A stretch of 64,000 nt of DNA from Diabrotica undecimpunctata (lineage: Eukaryota; Arthropoda; Insecta; Coleoptera; Chrysomelidae): the NCBI RefSeq assembly GCF_040954645.1, contig NC_092806.1, positions 4,898,001 to 4,962,000 on the forward strand. Direction: 5' to 3'. Shown piece after piece: positions 11,293 through 23,507 of the stretch. The stretch's first letter is position 1. The number at the start of each line of letters is the position of its first letter. The translations under genes were made by a program, and so were the position numbers. The notes beneath the pieces were generated by a model, which saw nothing but the letters and a program-made list of their open reading frames with translations, was not told where the DNA came from and did not search any database.

Positions 11293-12489
11293 CTTAAGTC
11301 TTACATCTGCATCAGTATTTCCAAATGATCTATATTTTCTGTTTTTCTATTGTCGTTTTTCTTAAAATTTGCTCGAACTTCCCCTGTCTCGTCATCTCAG
11401 GCTCAACAAAGGTATATACTTTTTATACTCATATACTTTTTTATATCTTGTTTAAATTGTAACGACTTAAAAATCTTTTATTTTTTTTTAATTCCATTTA
11501 ATTCAGAAAGCAGTAACTTTTATGCGATCCTGTATAAGGTTTTAATTCTGCGCCTTCCACTGATCTATTCGAACGTTAGTTTATTATAAACATTCGAATT
11601 AACATTACAAAATTTTCAAGGAAAAAATTCTCTTGAAATAGAATAAACATTTAATGTTCACCAAATTGCATTTATCGAACCTTTGGATTAAAATCGACAT
11701 GAGAATCGCCCGCTAAGTGGAATAATCTTATCCCGTGGGAGAATTTTTGTGACTGCCTATTAAAAATGTAAATATTTTTCTGTTATATTAACCAATATTT
11801 TTACTTTATTTTCATTATAATCTACTCATTTTATTTCAATCCTACTAATATTGTCGTTAGACCTAACCATATTAAATTCTTTGTGTCTCCTCTCTCGAAA
11901 CGATCCTCTGTTATATAACAAAGATAACCGAGAAGCTCAAATTGCATAAAAGCACAAAATTAATTTAAAAAATGTTAAAATTGTGTGCTGCAATAAAATT
12001 CTGGAAACCTAATTATTTTTCTGTACATAGAAAACTCCAATTTCGCTGCAAAAATGCTAACAATAATTTATACTGTCAATTTCGTCTTGCGCACAAAAAA
12101 CTGTTAATTAAAGTGCAACTCCAGCTAGACATTTCTTCTTTCTTTTATGCCCGAATCGCGCGAATAAACTTTCTGCACCGTAAAAATGAGTTAGCTTGAT
12201 ATGAGAGGCAGCATTGGACTAAGCTCTATCTTTTTTATATTGCGCATATTGAATTATAAATTAGTTATATTGAAATAAATCTGTAACAAATTCATGTTAA
12301 TAAAGTATGTTAACAAAAAACTTCTTCTTGTATCCTTTTAGTGTTAATTGGTATTTACCCCAGTATATTTTGACGGTTCTAAAGTTCTTTGAAAACGTAC
12401 AGGTGGTTTGGCTTCTTAAACAGTTAAAAAAATAAGTTATTTTTTTCTGAATTTTCATTTCTAATGATTTTTTATATCTAATATTACGC
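11293..12489. other. No recognised feature
   Basis: AT-rich sequence. The open frames (for example 11350-11589 and 11972-12199) show no recognisable motif. No terminal repeats are seen. Confidence 0.45.
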
Positions 12490-13920
12490 CACTTTTAAGA
12501 ATCATTACATCTATGGCAGTGGCTTCTTTTTGCTGTTCGATGTAAGTAGCTGCCAGATGCAAAGCTGCTTTGCCTTCAACGTGGCTCATTTTATTTTCTT
12601 CATCTTCCTCTTCACAGCAGCATCTGCGTCGTTATATTTCTCGCTTTGCTGGCGAATGACACACTCAACGATTTCGTCGTCGTTCAAAACCTCCTTTTCA
12701 AAGTTGATCCACTCCAAAACATCTTCTTTAACAATGGGATCACAGTTCGGTAGTTACTGAGGGTCGTGCAATAGAGCTGCATTGACATTAGGTACGTTAA
12801 CAAGAATGTTGTTTACTCATCTGCTGTTGTGTTTGCTTGGTTAGTCGAATCTTCTATATTTAACCAAAGTTTTTTCCAAGACTTTGCAAACGTCAACGAT
12901 GGTATTTTGTCATATGCCTTGACAGACATGTACACAACATGTCAATTCATGTCCTTCATACTAACTGACTTCAGCATTTTAAGAGGTCTAAGTTGTCATC
13001 AGCCTCCAGTTTGGAAAGAACTTCAAAAAGCAGATACGATACTTTTCGGCGATACTTTCTCTTAAAGCACTCAATGACTATTGAGTCTATTGGCTGTGGA
13101 AGACTGGTTACATTGTGTAGCAGGAACAGCAGTTTAATTTCTTTTTCATCGTCACATTGAAGACCTTTCTGGTGAGTAGGTGCGTTGTCAAAAAGTAGAA
13201 GTGCTTTGATGGGCAGTTTTAATTTTGTCAAGTGATTTTTTCACTTTCGGAACAAGTTCGCACACAAACCATTCCCTGAACGCTCTCGGTTTTGCTGGTG
13301 TGCCAATGACAAATAGGGGTATCTTGTGAGTTCCTGAGGCATTTGAACATAATGCAGTTGTTATTCTCTCTTTGCTGACTTTAAACCCTGCAACAGATGT
13401 TTCTTGCGGGGTGGCAAAGGTTTTTCTGAAAATTTAACGCAGTTTAACCCTGGGCTCAAGTTTTGGTCACCAATGATTTTTTAAAATTTTGCAGAAAAAT
13501 GGTGACCGCTGTTGGGTGTGCTGACAGGTTCTCATCATCAGCTCCAACAAAAACGACTCCGTGTCTCTTTTTCCATCGGAAGAGCCATTCCTCACTAATT
13601 GAAAACGCCTCTTCTGGTTGAAGCTTTGAGTGCAAGATTCTGCCTTCTCTTTTGGGTCTTTTAGGATTGGTCCACTTCACGGCATTCCTTTTCTTCGTTC
13701 TTAAACGAACCACAACCACATAGCATCTTCCACCAATTCGCGTTTTGCTTTTCTCATTGTGCAACGCTTTTGTAGAACTTTTTCCGTTTCAATTTTGTGT
13801 ACAAAAGCCTTCGATAGTTTTTCTATTGGATACTTTGCACGGATTCTCCTTTATCCAATCTTTCCAGTGCTTATAGTGTCTGTTTCATTGACTTATACTT
13901 ACGTTTAAGCGTTTCAGTCA
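12490..13920 (-). pseudogene. pogo/Tigger (Jerky-like) transposase relic
   Basis: The minus strand starts near 13920 with MTETLKRKYKSMKQ and ALERLDKGESVQSI, an N-terminal DNA-binding region. A CENP-B/Tc5-like segment follows, containing EEWLFRWKKRHGVVF (about 13600). The DDE core shows GTHKIPLFVIGTPAKPRAF (about 13300), LLLFDNAPTHQ (about 13190) and LPQPIDSIVIECFKRKYR (about 13090). The last two supply the second and third catalytic aspartates. The first-aspartate region near 13440 is damaged. Several stops and frameshifts break the frame. Terminal inverted repeats were not found. The call is family-level only. Confidence 0.8.
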
Positions 13921-15197
13921 TTTAAAAAATAGTTTAATGCACGACGCGAAAGTTATTGTCAAATAATACAATACTGTAAACAAGTTGAGACCTGCTGCCT
14001 GCTCGCGTCTGGCTGGCGCTCGCAATAATTGCAACAAATACTTATATATGCACACTAATAATTTATAAATGTTAATAACTTGTTTTTTTAAACAATGACA
14101 TGTAATATAATTACTTAAAATTATGGCAATTAATGAATTATTGAAGTGTGGATAAATCTTAGCTAGATCGACAAAATATTTAATTAAGTTATTCAATTTG
14201 TTTATTCCCAAGAGCGATTATTTAAACAACTGTACTTGTCCAAATAGTGATTCTAGAGGTATTTAACAGACCGTAATCAATTCTTTGAGGCTTATTGAGG
14301 CTTAAGGTTAAAACTGTTGCTAAAAATCGTTTGAAAAAAGGCCAACTTTTTAGCTTATAAACATCGATATTTTGATAGTTTTTGATATTTTTTATGTAGC
14401 TTATGACGCGCTTGTATGTAGGCTTAAGGAAAAGACAGTGAAAAAAAAACAATCTTTAAAAAAGGAACCATCAAATTCTATGAACTTCAAATTGAATCGC
14501 GCTGGAAAAATTTGCATTATTTTGCCTTCTATGGCACGCAAAAAATTCATTTTTATTATAATAACAGTAACCAAGTGCTACGCTTAAATCTCCTGTTAAA
14601 ATACCTTGAGATTCTCTTCCACGGCAATAGATCCCGGATTATCCAAGTAATCTTAACTTTTGAGCAATCATACTTATATCATTATAAAATTTAAGCGACA
14701 TTATTTTTAAAGGTTTATATAAAGTTAAATAGTCTAGTCCAGCACTGGACATTTCCCCAAGAGTACTTTTAAATAAACTGGGCACGCCCGTTTCTATTCA
14801 ATATTTTAATTTTCCACTAGTGCAGTCGCCACTATTTTTCTAAAACAAAGAAAAACCTTCCCAGAATACGAAGCGACTTTCTCAATGGTCCCGTTTCTCA
14901 AAGAGAAGGGTTTGAGGCAACGCTTTCCATTCACTCTTTTCTCGACACTTTAAAACGATTTCTTAATTAGATAGGAATTATTAAAGTCTGATTCCAATGG
15001 GAAGAATAATTTTAACGACAATAGGAAACGTAATTATTTGAAATATTGAAGGAAAAAAGGGGGTACAGTAGCCGGTACTTTAGACTAGCGCAAATACTAT
15101 CTTCTCTGTATTTTTAAATTTTAAGTAATAATAATTTAAGTAATATTTTATAATCCACAAGGAAACTAAGTTCCTGTAGTTGGCTGTATACCATATA
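13921..15197. other. No recognised feature
   Basis: AT-rich DNA with no identifiable coding motif. The frames at 13918-14211 and 14222-14694 look like chance. Confidence 0.45.
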
Positions 15198-15265
15198 ATA
15201 AAAATTTTTCCAATAAAATCCCTTATAAAAAGGTATATAAAAAAAAACCGTCGGGTTATGTTAAA

Positions 15266-15309
15266 AAGACAAAACGTTTTCGGAATAAGTATTCCATCAT
15301 CACTGTCCT
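15266..15309 (-). ncRNA. Hammerhead motif with a mutated core (left arm)
   Basis: This is the mirror copy of the right-arm motif. On the minus strand, stem I, stem II, GAA and stem III are all preserved, but the core reads GUGAUGA instead of CUGAUGA. The first core cytosine is normally required for catalysis, so this copy is probably inactive. Confidence 0.7.
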
Positions 15310-15323
15310 AAAATATTTAACCA

Positions 15324-15722
15324 TCATCATCATTATAAGTGGCTCGACAATCCGTTGTGGATCTTGGCCTGCTCACAAAGAAGTCGCCACTCCTGTCGAT
15401 TCCTGGCAACTTCCCTCCATCTTCTAACCCCTAGAATCTGTAGGTCTTCTTCCACATCATCAATCCATCTCATTCGTGGTCGTCCTCTGCTTCTTGTGCC
15501 CTCTGGTTGTGAAAATGTTAATCTCTTCGTGTATTCGTGATCTGACATCCTAGCAATGTGTCCAGCCCATCTAAGTCTCTGCACTTTAACGAATTTCACA
15601 ATATCTGGATCGGTGTATAACTGATACAGTTCAAAGTTGTATCTTCGACGCCATAGCCCATTTTCATTTACGGCCCCAAAAATCTTTCTAAGAATTTTTC
15701 TCTCAAAAATACCAAGAAGTCT
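15324..15722 (-). mobile_element. RTE-like 3' fragment, GAT-tailed, inside the palindrome
   Basis: The minus strand has an open frame ending GLSSHL. It starts with FERKILRKIFGAVNENG, then VQRLRWAGHIARMSD and GTRSRGRPRMRW. Its last 95 codons are identical to the copy at 9885-10177. The 15-mer TAAAATATTTAACCA flanks it at 15309-15323 and 15723-15737. The opposite palindrome arm lacks the insertion, which confirms both borders. Confidence 0.95.
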
Positions 15723-15919
15723 TAAAATATTTAACCACTTAATTAAAAAGAACATGAAATGATTTAAATTTTGACTAAGGTTAATGTGAAATGTGGTTAA
15801 TATTTACAATATATTGCCAGTGCTTACAATATGTTGTAAGTATTAACCACATTTCACATTAACCTTAGTCAAAATTTAAATCATTTCATGTTCTTTTTAA
15901 TTAAGTGGTTAAATATTTT

Positions 15920-15963
15920 AGGACACTGATGATGGAATACTTATTCCGAAAACGTTTTGTCTT
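15920..15963 (+). ncRNA. Hammerhead ribozyme motif (right arm)
   Basis: Stem I pairs AGGACA (15920-15925) with UGUCUU (15958-15963). The core CUGAUGA is at 15926-15932. Stem II pairs GGAAU with AUUCC around a 4-nt loop. GAA is at 15948-15950. Stem III is the loop-less palindrome AACGUU, and the cleavage nucleotide is U at 15957. The only deviation is one unpaired U after the core. Activity is inferred from the fold, not shown. Confidence 0.75.
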
Positions 15964-16265
15964 TTTAACATAGCCCGACGGGGTTTTTTTATATACCTTT
16001 TTATAAGGGATTTTATTGGAAAATTTTTTAATATTTTATATAATTTTATATAATTTATTTATTTTTACTATCATCGATTTAAAAAGTTTATTTATTTATT
16101 GTAACAATTTTCTGTACATTATAAAGTACATAATCGAATCGAATCTTTTAGTGACATATATATTCTTTTAATTTTTTACTTCTCATTTAATGTCTATATT
16201 TTGTTCGTTATTTTCATGCAGTTTTTAATTTGAATCTGTTTAGAGTAAATATATAATGACTAGTG

Positions 16266-18297
16266 CAGGGGTTCCCAACTTAATTTTTCCAAGGACCCCT
16301 TCATCAAGGTACTACAATGACGAGGACCCCCACTATTTCCTAAAGACCTAAACAAACCTAAAGTTACCTGAAAAGAGCGAAAATATGTGAAAACATAAAT
16401 CAAACTAATGCTATTTAGGACTTATTTGTGAAAATACAGAGTACCTACATGAGTACATTATTAGTTTTAATTTTCACTCCTCAATTAATGATGTAGGTTG
16501 AATTTAACCTTAAAATCCATTATTTCTGTAATGTTAGGTTCCAAACTTGAAACTTTCACTCTGAAATCCGACCACATGTCAAGCCGATTCCTATATTTGT
16601 TTTTGAAGCACATGTAAGAAAATGCTCGCTCACACCGATAGGTTGTTGCAAACGGAAGGATTTTTTTCATGGCCTTGTCTCCAGTTCTTTGTAATCCTTG
16701 CGTGCTGTTGCCCAGAAGTCTGCTATTTTTTCGCCATTAAAAATGTCCTTCACCACAACTCGACAAATCCACAAGCTTATCTTGTTTTCTTCTTTGAGAC
16801 CCTGAATTTGTTCAATTGCTTGACAGCTGAAAGGATTTCGAATCTAACCATCGTCAGGGTCAGGTTCAGGGAAGTATATCCTAAAAGTCGTGCTAGGTGT
16901 TCGGCTGAGTTGATCTTTATCGGGTTAGGTAAACTCTGCTCTGCAGACTCCAAGAACTGTTTCAAATTAGGAAAGTTAGTGAACGACTCGTTTTCAATCC
17001 TTGCTGCCAACAGCTGGCACTTTTTTGCCATAGCACTGATCTTATCTTCAACTTTGAACATGTCTACATTTTTCCCTTGCAAACTTAAGTTTAATACATT
17101 CAAGTGTTCAAACACATCAGCTAATTAGGCAGTTGAGCAAAGCCAAGAAAAGTCAGTGAGAACATCTGCGTACTTGGTGTCAAGAAGAAAAACACGAACT
17201 TCATCTCTAAGTTCAAAAAATCTTGTCAATATCCTCCTTCGAGAGAGCCACCTTACTTCCGTATAAATAAGAAGGTGTTTATGCTCACTGCCAATCTCTT
17301 TGCACAACAAAGAAAATAATCTGGATTGCAGAGGTCGAGTTTTAATGTAGTTAACGATTTGAACTACTTCGTTAAGTATCTTCTGCAAAGGTTCAGGCAA
17401 TGTTTTGCCTACCAAGGCTTCAAGATGAATACAAAAGTGTGTCCATTTCACCTCAGGAGCTACTGCTTTGACACGAGCTTGAAGTACTGCTTTGTGGCCA
17501 GCCATTGATTTTGCTCGATCCGTAGACAAGCCCACACTTTTGTCCATGTGACGTCATGTTTATTGAAAAAATCATTCAATGCAGTAAAAATATCTACTGC
17601 TGTTTTGTGAAGTAGGTTGCATGAAAAAAGAAAATCTTCCAATATCTGGTCCTCCCACAAAAATCAAACAAAACACAACATTATTGCTTTTTTTGATATG
17701 TCGGCGCTTTCGTCCAATTAAAGAGCAAACATGTCGCTCATGCTAAGTCTGACCAGCAATGTATCTTCAATGTTATTCGCCATATCTGAAATTCGTCTTT
17801 GGACAGTGTTGTAGGAGAGCGGAACAGTACTTATTATCTTGACAGCCGCATCACCCAAAATTCTCTTGCATACAATTATTGCTGATGGTAGTATAAGTTC
17901 TTCAGCAATTGTATGGTTTTTTCCACATTTAGCGACAAGCTGAGATACCTCATAAGATGCAAGGGTTGCATTTTCATATACATTTGCACCATAGGGTTTA
18001 GAAATGTTTTTACGAGATCTTTTAAGCTCGCCTAGTTTGTTTTTAAAAAAATCGAATGACTTACTCTTGTACTCTGGATGTTTTGTCTCAGAATGCCGAC
18101 ATGCTTTAAGTTTGCGCGATATATGTTATTAATTTTAAAGATTTAGAGAGAAAAACTTTATTTTCGCTCTCCTAAAAAAATTTGCAAAATGGACTTATAT
18201 TGTTTTTCTCCCTGCCCCTGTTTTTCTCCCCTTTTTCACCCTCAGCCATACCTCGCGGACCCCCAGGGGTCCGCGGACCACCAGTTGGGAACCACTG
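16266..18297 (-). mobile_element. hAT transposon with perfect 8-bp TSD, degenerate transposase
   Basis: The element starts CAGGGGTTCCCAACT at 16266 and ends with the near-exact inverted copy (CAGTGGTTCCCAACT on the minus strand) at 18297. GACTAGTG flanks it at 16258-16265 and 18298-18305, the 8-bp duplication expected of hAT. The minus strand encodes a ZBED5/FAM200-like transposase in pieces. SETKHPEYKSKSFDFFKNK (about 18100) is the tail of a BED region. LSYNTVQRRISDMANNIED (about 17790), WLSRRRILTRFFELRDEV (about 17240) and ERAFSYM (about 16625) follow. At least four frame breaks occur and most of the BED finger is missing. It is non-autonomous now. Confidence 0.95.
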
Positions 18298-18305
18298 GAC
18301 TAGTG

Positions 18306-19403
18306 AATCGATGTTAAGAACCGCTATTCTATGACGCTACCTGTGACGACGCCTTCTCTTGGCACTAGTTCCGTAACGCTCGCCTCAGCATTTCACTATA
18401 GAAAAAACAGTAAAATACAACGCCAGTATAACAGTTTAGCTTTAAAAAGTTTCGTGAAATAAGATAGATTAACCACACAAAAAAAAATAATCAATATTAT
18501 TTATGGCACTCACTTTAACAGGTCGTTGCCTTCTAGGGAAGGACATGTGCTAAAGCCAAGAGACGAAACAGGACATTGTCTTCTAAAGTTCTGAAAACAG
18601 GTGGATTCTCCAGATGTAGGCGAAAAAAAGAAGGTACATATTTGACTCTATTCGTCAAAAATATTGACAAGGAGGCTAGCACTGTGTCGACATTGAAACA
18701 GGGATCCCAGTGGAACTCTATACGGGAAGAAAGTATTTCTTAATATCGGAATTAATTGAATAAACAAAGGTTGATCATTCTTACCACAAAAATGTAAGTT
18801 TCATCACACCTACAACTGAAAAACCTTGCTTACGTTCGAAGTAGTGGTTTTGTTCTGATATTACAAAAAAATTTTTGTTCTAATTATGCCAGAACTAATC
18901 AAATTTTGAGAGAGATTATGGGTAGGATCGCTCTCAAGTGGAGTGTTTAAGAAGAGAATGTCCACGTGTTCATGGTATGAATACTTATTATGTATTCAGA
19001 GCGATAAAAAAAGAATTTCTAGACAGATCGATCTTTCTTTACGAAATATATTGTTGTACAGATTCGTCAAAAGTTCTAAATTTAAGAAAATTGAAACGAT
19101 ACAAACATCGACCTCGTGTCACTAAATTTAAAAATTTATTATATTTTTCACGTAATCTAAAGGATATTATACCTACAAATGTGGCTATTATTTGAAAATA
19201 ATTCATAACACAAATTTTATTGCAGAGATAAATCCCAATAAAATACCATAAAACAGTGACGGAGATTTTCTAAAATAAAATATTCAGCATTGTTCTGAAC
19301 ATGTTTGGGTTTTACATAAAATTTTAAAACGTACCAATTTATTTCAATTTGTATCTTAAATTTTGTAGTAATTTTAATCAACAAATGATATAAGTTTTAA
19401 ATG
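18306..19403. other. No recognised feature
   Basis: Unassigned DNA between two DNA transposons. An open frame at 18938-19195 (85 codons) has no motif I recognise. Confidence 0.45.
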
Positions 19404-19405
19404 TA

Positions 19406-20864
19406 CACTTTTCCAAGAAATTAACGCACCACTTCAATAAATCAATTTTATTTGTAAACAGGCAAAGAATTAATTAATTAATAAACTTCACCAGATTTAT
19501 TCTACATTTTATTAGTAATTATAACAATTTGTCTAATCATCAGAAAATGTTGAAGTACAGGAGAAAAAAAAATAAAACGGAAAATTCTAAATAAATAATG
19601 ATAAGAAAACTAAACTAAAATCTGAAAAAAGTCTCAATAACAAGTGTTTCCACCTCTACTACTTTATAACAGCCTCACATCGTTATCTCATACTTAAAAT
19701 TAATTGCCCTATTTCATTTTGGTCTAGTTTTCTCCAAATCTGGATCAGCCTCTCTCCCACTTCCTGTAAGTTGTTTGGTTGGATCGGTGTCGCTCTTAAT
19801 CGCCTATCAAGGATATCCCAGAGATTTTAAATCGGATTTAAATCCGGACTATATGCTGGCCATTCCAAAGTGTTAATTTCTACCTCTTCTAGATAATTTC
19901 TGACGGTCTGTGCAGCGTGAAGTCTGGCATTATCTAGCATTAGTAAGAAATTTTCACCGATATGAGGAGCGAATGGTACTACATGTTGCTCCAGGATCTC
20001 CAATATGTACCGTACGTGCGGTCAAAGAAATACCACCCCACACCATAACGGATCCTCCACCAAAAAATGTGGTGTGTGAAAAGTTACACCGTTTGTTGGG
20101 TCGTCGCAACACAAGAACACGTCTGTCGTTATTGTACAAACAAAATCGGGATTTATCAGTAAATAGCACTCGTTCCCAGTCAGCCTATAACCAATTAACG
20201 TGTTCTCTGACAAAATATAGTCTCCCCCTTCGATGCTCTGCAGTTAATAGAGGTCCTCGGGCGGCAATCCTAGGTGTTAAGTTGTATTCCCTAAGTCGCT
20301 GGCGAACAATTTCAGTACTAATTTGTATAGCATGCACGTCTTGAAGCTGAATTTGTAAACTTCGATGTGTTACAAAACGTTGTCAAAGAGCAGAAATTCT
20401 TAAAAATCGATCTTGATTAGGGGTAGTTACCCGGTTTCGTCCTTGCAATGGTCTTCGAGTATGATCCCCTGTTTCGAGGAATCTTTCTAACACTTGTGAG
20501 ACGGATGTGTGGGACACATTCAACCGACGACCAATTCTTTGGTAAATCCAACCTTCTTCCGACAGTATCACTGCTTGGGTACATTCATCTCGGGTTAATT
20601 TACGTGATTGACGCTCCATAATAAACACAATTAACAATAATCAACAATTAAACAGTAGCCGAATAAAATTCGTGAACACTTGGAAATTATAGAATGTTTT
20701 GTTGCAAAAAAAACTATAGCGATAAAACACAGTCAATAAATATAGAGTGTACGAATAGCATATACAAGGGGCTTGCAAAATATAACATTACAATGAAAAT
20801 TTTTATTAACGCTAATAATATATTTTAATATTTCAAAGTGGTGCGATAATTTATTGGAGAATTG
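19406..20864 (-). mobile_element. Tc1/mariner transposon, degenerate transposase
   Basis: Inverted ends of about 30 bp share the inner stretch CGCACCACTT and are flanked by TA at 19404-19405 and 20865-20866. On the minus strand the transposase starts near 20637 (MLIVFIMERQSRKLTRDE). A helix-turn-helix region follows, with IGRRLNVSHTSVSQVLERF. The DDE core has RVLFTDKSRF (first D), GGGSVMVWGGIS, LLMLDNARLHAAQ (second D) and EWPAYSPDLNPI near 19840, where the usual glutamate codon after NPI is now a stop. At least one other CGA-to-TGA stop (near 20390) and a frameshift inactivate it. About 1.46 kb, a usual Tc1 size. Confidence 0.92.
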
Positions 20865-20866
20865 TA

Positions 20867-22319
20867 CTATAGTTTCGACTACTTTTAAGATTTTTTTAAT
20901 CTTTTCGGATAATTTAAAACTCACACGTCAGAAGTTTTTACTTCATTTTAAGTGTTTTTAAATTATGGTATGCACCCAATCCAGTGAAACCATTACGTCA
21001 GTAAATTTTTAATTGTTATGAAGACTAAAAGGATATATATTATTAACGAGAAAAAGTAAGAAATAAAACGAAGTGAGAAATACAAATAAACTATTATTAA
21101 CTTCATATAGTGCTGCTAGCGGGAGGACGCATAAAGGAAGCAACGAGAAAAAAGCATTTTAGAAACTTAATGGATACCATATGTATTCGACAGCCGGAGC
21201 AAATAACCGTCTACCGGGTCTCTTGCAGCGAGAGTTATTGGCATAACAGTGGAGTTGCGTTTAGTCATTATTTTTCCTTTTTCCTTGTATTTGTTTTGCA
21301 GGTCAAAGCACGACAAGGTTATTTTTCATTGAAGTGTCGAAAATGTTGTATTGGATGGCTCGTCATTAGCTGCATATTAGAAAATATGTAAGAGCTAAAA
21401 CTTTTATAGGGTTTGATTGAATTTTAGAGTAAATATAAAATAAATATAATGACTTTTATAATTTACCTAAAAATGAATAAACGATATTTTATTTAACAGT
21501 TTCTCCTTACGATATTTTACCACAATTCACTTTTTTTTTGGGTATAACTTGCTTAGGCAACCAGTTAACTGCAACCTCATAGAATATTTTATCAGCTATC
21601 CAAGCAGGACAGGCATTACGCTAAAGCGAAGTGCACTATTCTTTATTTCACGTTAAGAACGGAAGGTTTGGCTTATGCAGATCAGTATTGCCAAAACTCT
21701 CAGGCGCGTGTTGCTACTAGACTGCCTATATAAGAGTCATTCTAATCAGAGCCGTATTCAGCACTGTGTGGTTGTAGTTAACTTAATTTCACAATGTATA
21801 TATCTATTATTTAATATTTAATTCTTTATTTATTTTTTCCATAGCTAATGTTAAAGTGTTGCTATAACAACTGTTTTGAGTAGATAAAGTATCACTTTAA
21901 CCGCAAGGGTACACAAAATGACACTTTAACAGCAAGAGTAGATAAAATGTTTTAACTTTTTATTATTCAATAAAATTTACAAATTCAAACACATTAAGGA
22001 TTCAAAACAACTGAAATTTTACAATTAACATTATTAGAAATATTTATTTTTGGAGCATCACAACTTGTACTCGTTTGCTTAAACACTTGATTCGAGGTAC
22101 TGGATTAATTCTTTTCTGCCCATTTCGTATTTATTCACTTTATACACAAAACGCAACAATATTCTCCGCAAAAACCAAAACGTAACGTTTGTTGTTGACA
22201 GAGTAATTCATATCCCTAGCAACGGAACAACACAATTGCGATTTTTGTGCTAAAAATTACAATTTTCTTTGAAATTCTATTTTTCACCTGAACTTGAAGT
22301 CTTGCTATAGAAACAAATG
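20867..22319. other. Unassigned stretch with a possible core promoter
   Basis: No coding domain is recognised; the 93-codon frame at 21110-21391 has no known motif. A TATA-plus-initiator arrangement is listed separately at 21727-21762. Confidence 0.4.
21727..21762 (+). promoter_or_regulatory. Possible core promoter (TATA and initiator)
   Basis: TATATAAG at 21727-21734 lies 33 bases before the A of a TCAGC initiator-like site at 21760, canonical insect spacing. The preceding 150 bp are less AT-rich than average. It could be the start of an LTR or of a host or transposon transcript. No downstream coding region supports it. Confidence 0.25.
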
Positions 22320-22332
22320 TTGTATCGCACAC

Positions 22333-22431
22333 GACGATAAAATTGCATTATCTTCTCGAGCATAATTAGCATCTCGACTGACGTCTCGACGCTAAAAAAC
22401 GCTCTCGAAGATAAAGTACAATTTTATCGTC
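22333..22431. repeat. Imperfect inverted repeat, MITE-like hairpin
   Basis: GACGATAAAATTG starts the left arm (22333-22360), and its complement CAATTTTATCGTC ends the right arm (22404-22431). The arms also share the inner ATCTTC/GAAGAT words. The spacer is about 43 bp. No target duplication was identified. Confidence 0.6.
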
Positions 22432-22682
22432 TTGTACAATAAATAACTATTATTATTCATTATAATCACCGCGATCACATGTTCTTTTGCTGTAATAAGT
22501 CTGTTAATTTGTAAACTATACCTAGTTTCAATTAATTGTTTATACAACTTTATCTCTAAATATCCAGTATCGTAAGTTGTTTCACACATTTAATATCATT
22601 GACTGCTACATGTCTTTGTAAGGTAACACACATGTTTTAACTTCTCTATGGATGTTTGGTTTTTTATATTGTTGTTTTTAGA

Positions 22683-22723
22683 TGAACTGATGACGCTTTC
22701 TGAGCAGAAAGCGAACGTCTTCA
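22683..22723 (+). ncRNA. Hammerhead motif lacking one core adenine
   Basis: Stem I pairs UGAA with UUCA. CUGAUGA is at 22687-22693. Stem II pairs GCUUUCU with AGAAAGC around GAGC. The expected GAAA is GAA, followed by CGU and C. Loss of one A compared with the usual form GAAACGUC probably inactivates it. The sequence resembles PLE-associated hammerheads; no PLE ORF was recognised just upstream. Confidence 0.6.
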
Positions 22724-22839
22724 ATAAATAGATGAAGTAGCCACCTTCTTTGTCTTTTATTTCTCCACCTTGACCGAAAAACCCACCACTCTTCGAGTGT
22801 ACCTTAGTTTATTTTGGACTGACGGTCGTACTCCTTTTC

Positions 22840-22841
<2 letters not shown>

Positions 22842-22899
<58 letters not shown>
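22842..22899. repeat. (TA)n microsatellite
   Basis: A pure TA dinucleotide run of about 58 bp. Confidence 0.97.
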
Positions 22900-22902
<3 letters not shown>

Positions 22903-22931
22903 AAGTCTTAAATATTGGGGAAATCTGCAAG

Positions 22932-22932
22932 A

Positions 22933-23000
<68 letters not shown>
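22932..23000. repeat. (TA)n microsatellite abutting the palindrome
   Basis: A TA dinucleotide run that ends exactly at the left end of the 23001-23615 palindrome. Confidence 0.96.
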
Positions 23001-23008
<8 letters not shown>

Positions 23009-23072
23009 GGGTTGAGGTTAATTGGGTATACAGCTGATTAAAAGCCAAGTGTACTCTGTTTAACAATTCATT

Positions 23073-23107
23073 ATATTTCGCCAATTTTCATTGGCATCAT
23101 CAGATGA
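23073..23107 (-). ncRNA. Hammerhead motif (left palindrome arm)
   Basis: Minus-strand copy of the motif at 23508-23547: core CUGAUGA at 23103-23097, GAAA at 23079-23076, and a 6-bp stem II with a GAAA loop between them. Stem I is 4 bp. Confidence 0.7.
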
Positions 23108-23507
23108 GAGCTACAATTATTTAAAACATGGTAAAATACAATTTAATAATAGTTTGTTGTTTATATACTTACTTAATTGAGGTTAATGGCAGTGCGATTT
23201 ATTTTAATACCATCAAGTAAAAATTTTTTTGTTGGAATAATGTTGATTGTAGTTGATGTTGATTACAAATTAATGACATTTACCGAACTAAACGTTGTGT
23301 CTGTTTTATTTTTAATTTAAATTGTATTTGGTTCCTATATTTTAATTTGTAATCAACATCAACTACAATCAACATTATTCCAACAAAAAAGTTTTTACTT
23401 GATGGTATTAAAATAAATCGCACTGCCATTAACCTCAATTAAGTAAGTATATAAACAACAAACTATTATTAAATTGTATTTTACCATGTTTTAAATAATT
23501 GTAGCTC

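Larger units (their letters stand above)
15198..16032. repeat. Hammerhead-bearing palindrome, PLE-type, split by an RTE copy
   Basis: After removing the RTE insertion, the left arm (15198-15323 plus 15738-15817, about 205 bp) is the inverted copy of the right arm (about 15825-16032), meeting near 15820. The arms begin with TTCCAATAAAATCCC and carry GACAAAACGTTTTCGGAATA with the hammerhead core. The right-arm ribozyme motif is intact and the left one has a single core change. Known precedent: Penelope-like elements carry hammerheads in terminal repeats. No PLE protein is present here, so that link is inference. Confidence 0.85.

Noticed and set aside
12980..13545. CTGATGA words on the minus strand as hammerhead candidates
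   Set aside because: They lie in the pogo-type coding relic and no stem II, GAAA or stem III follows.
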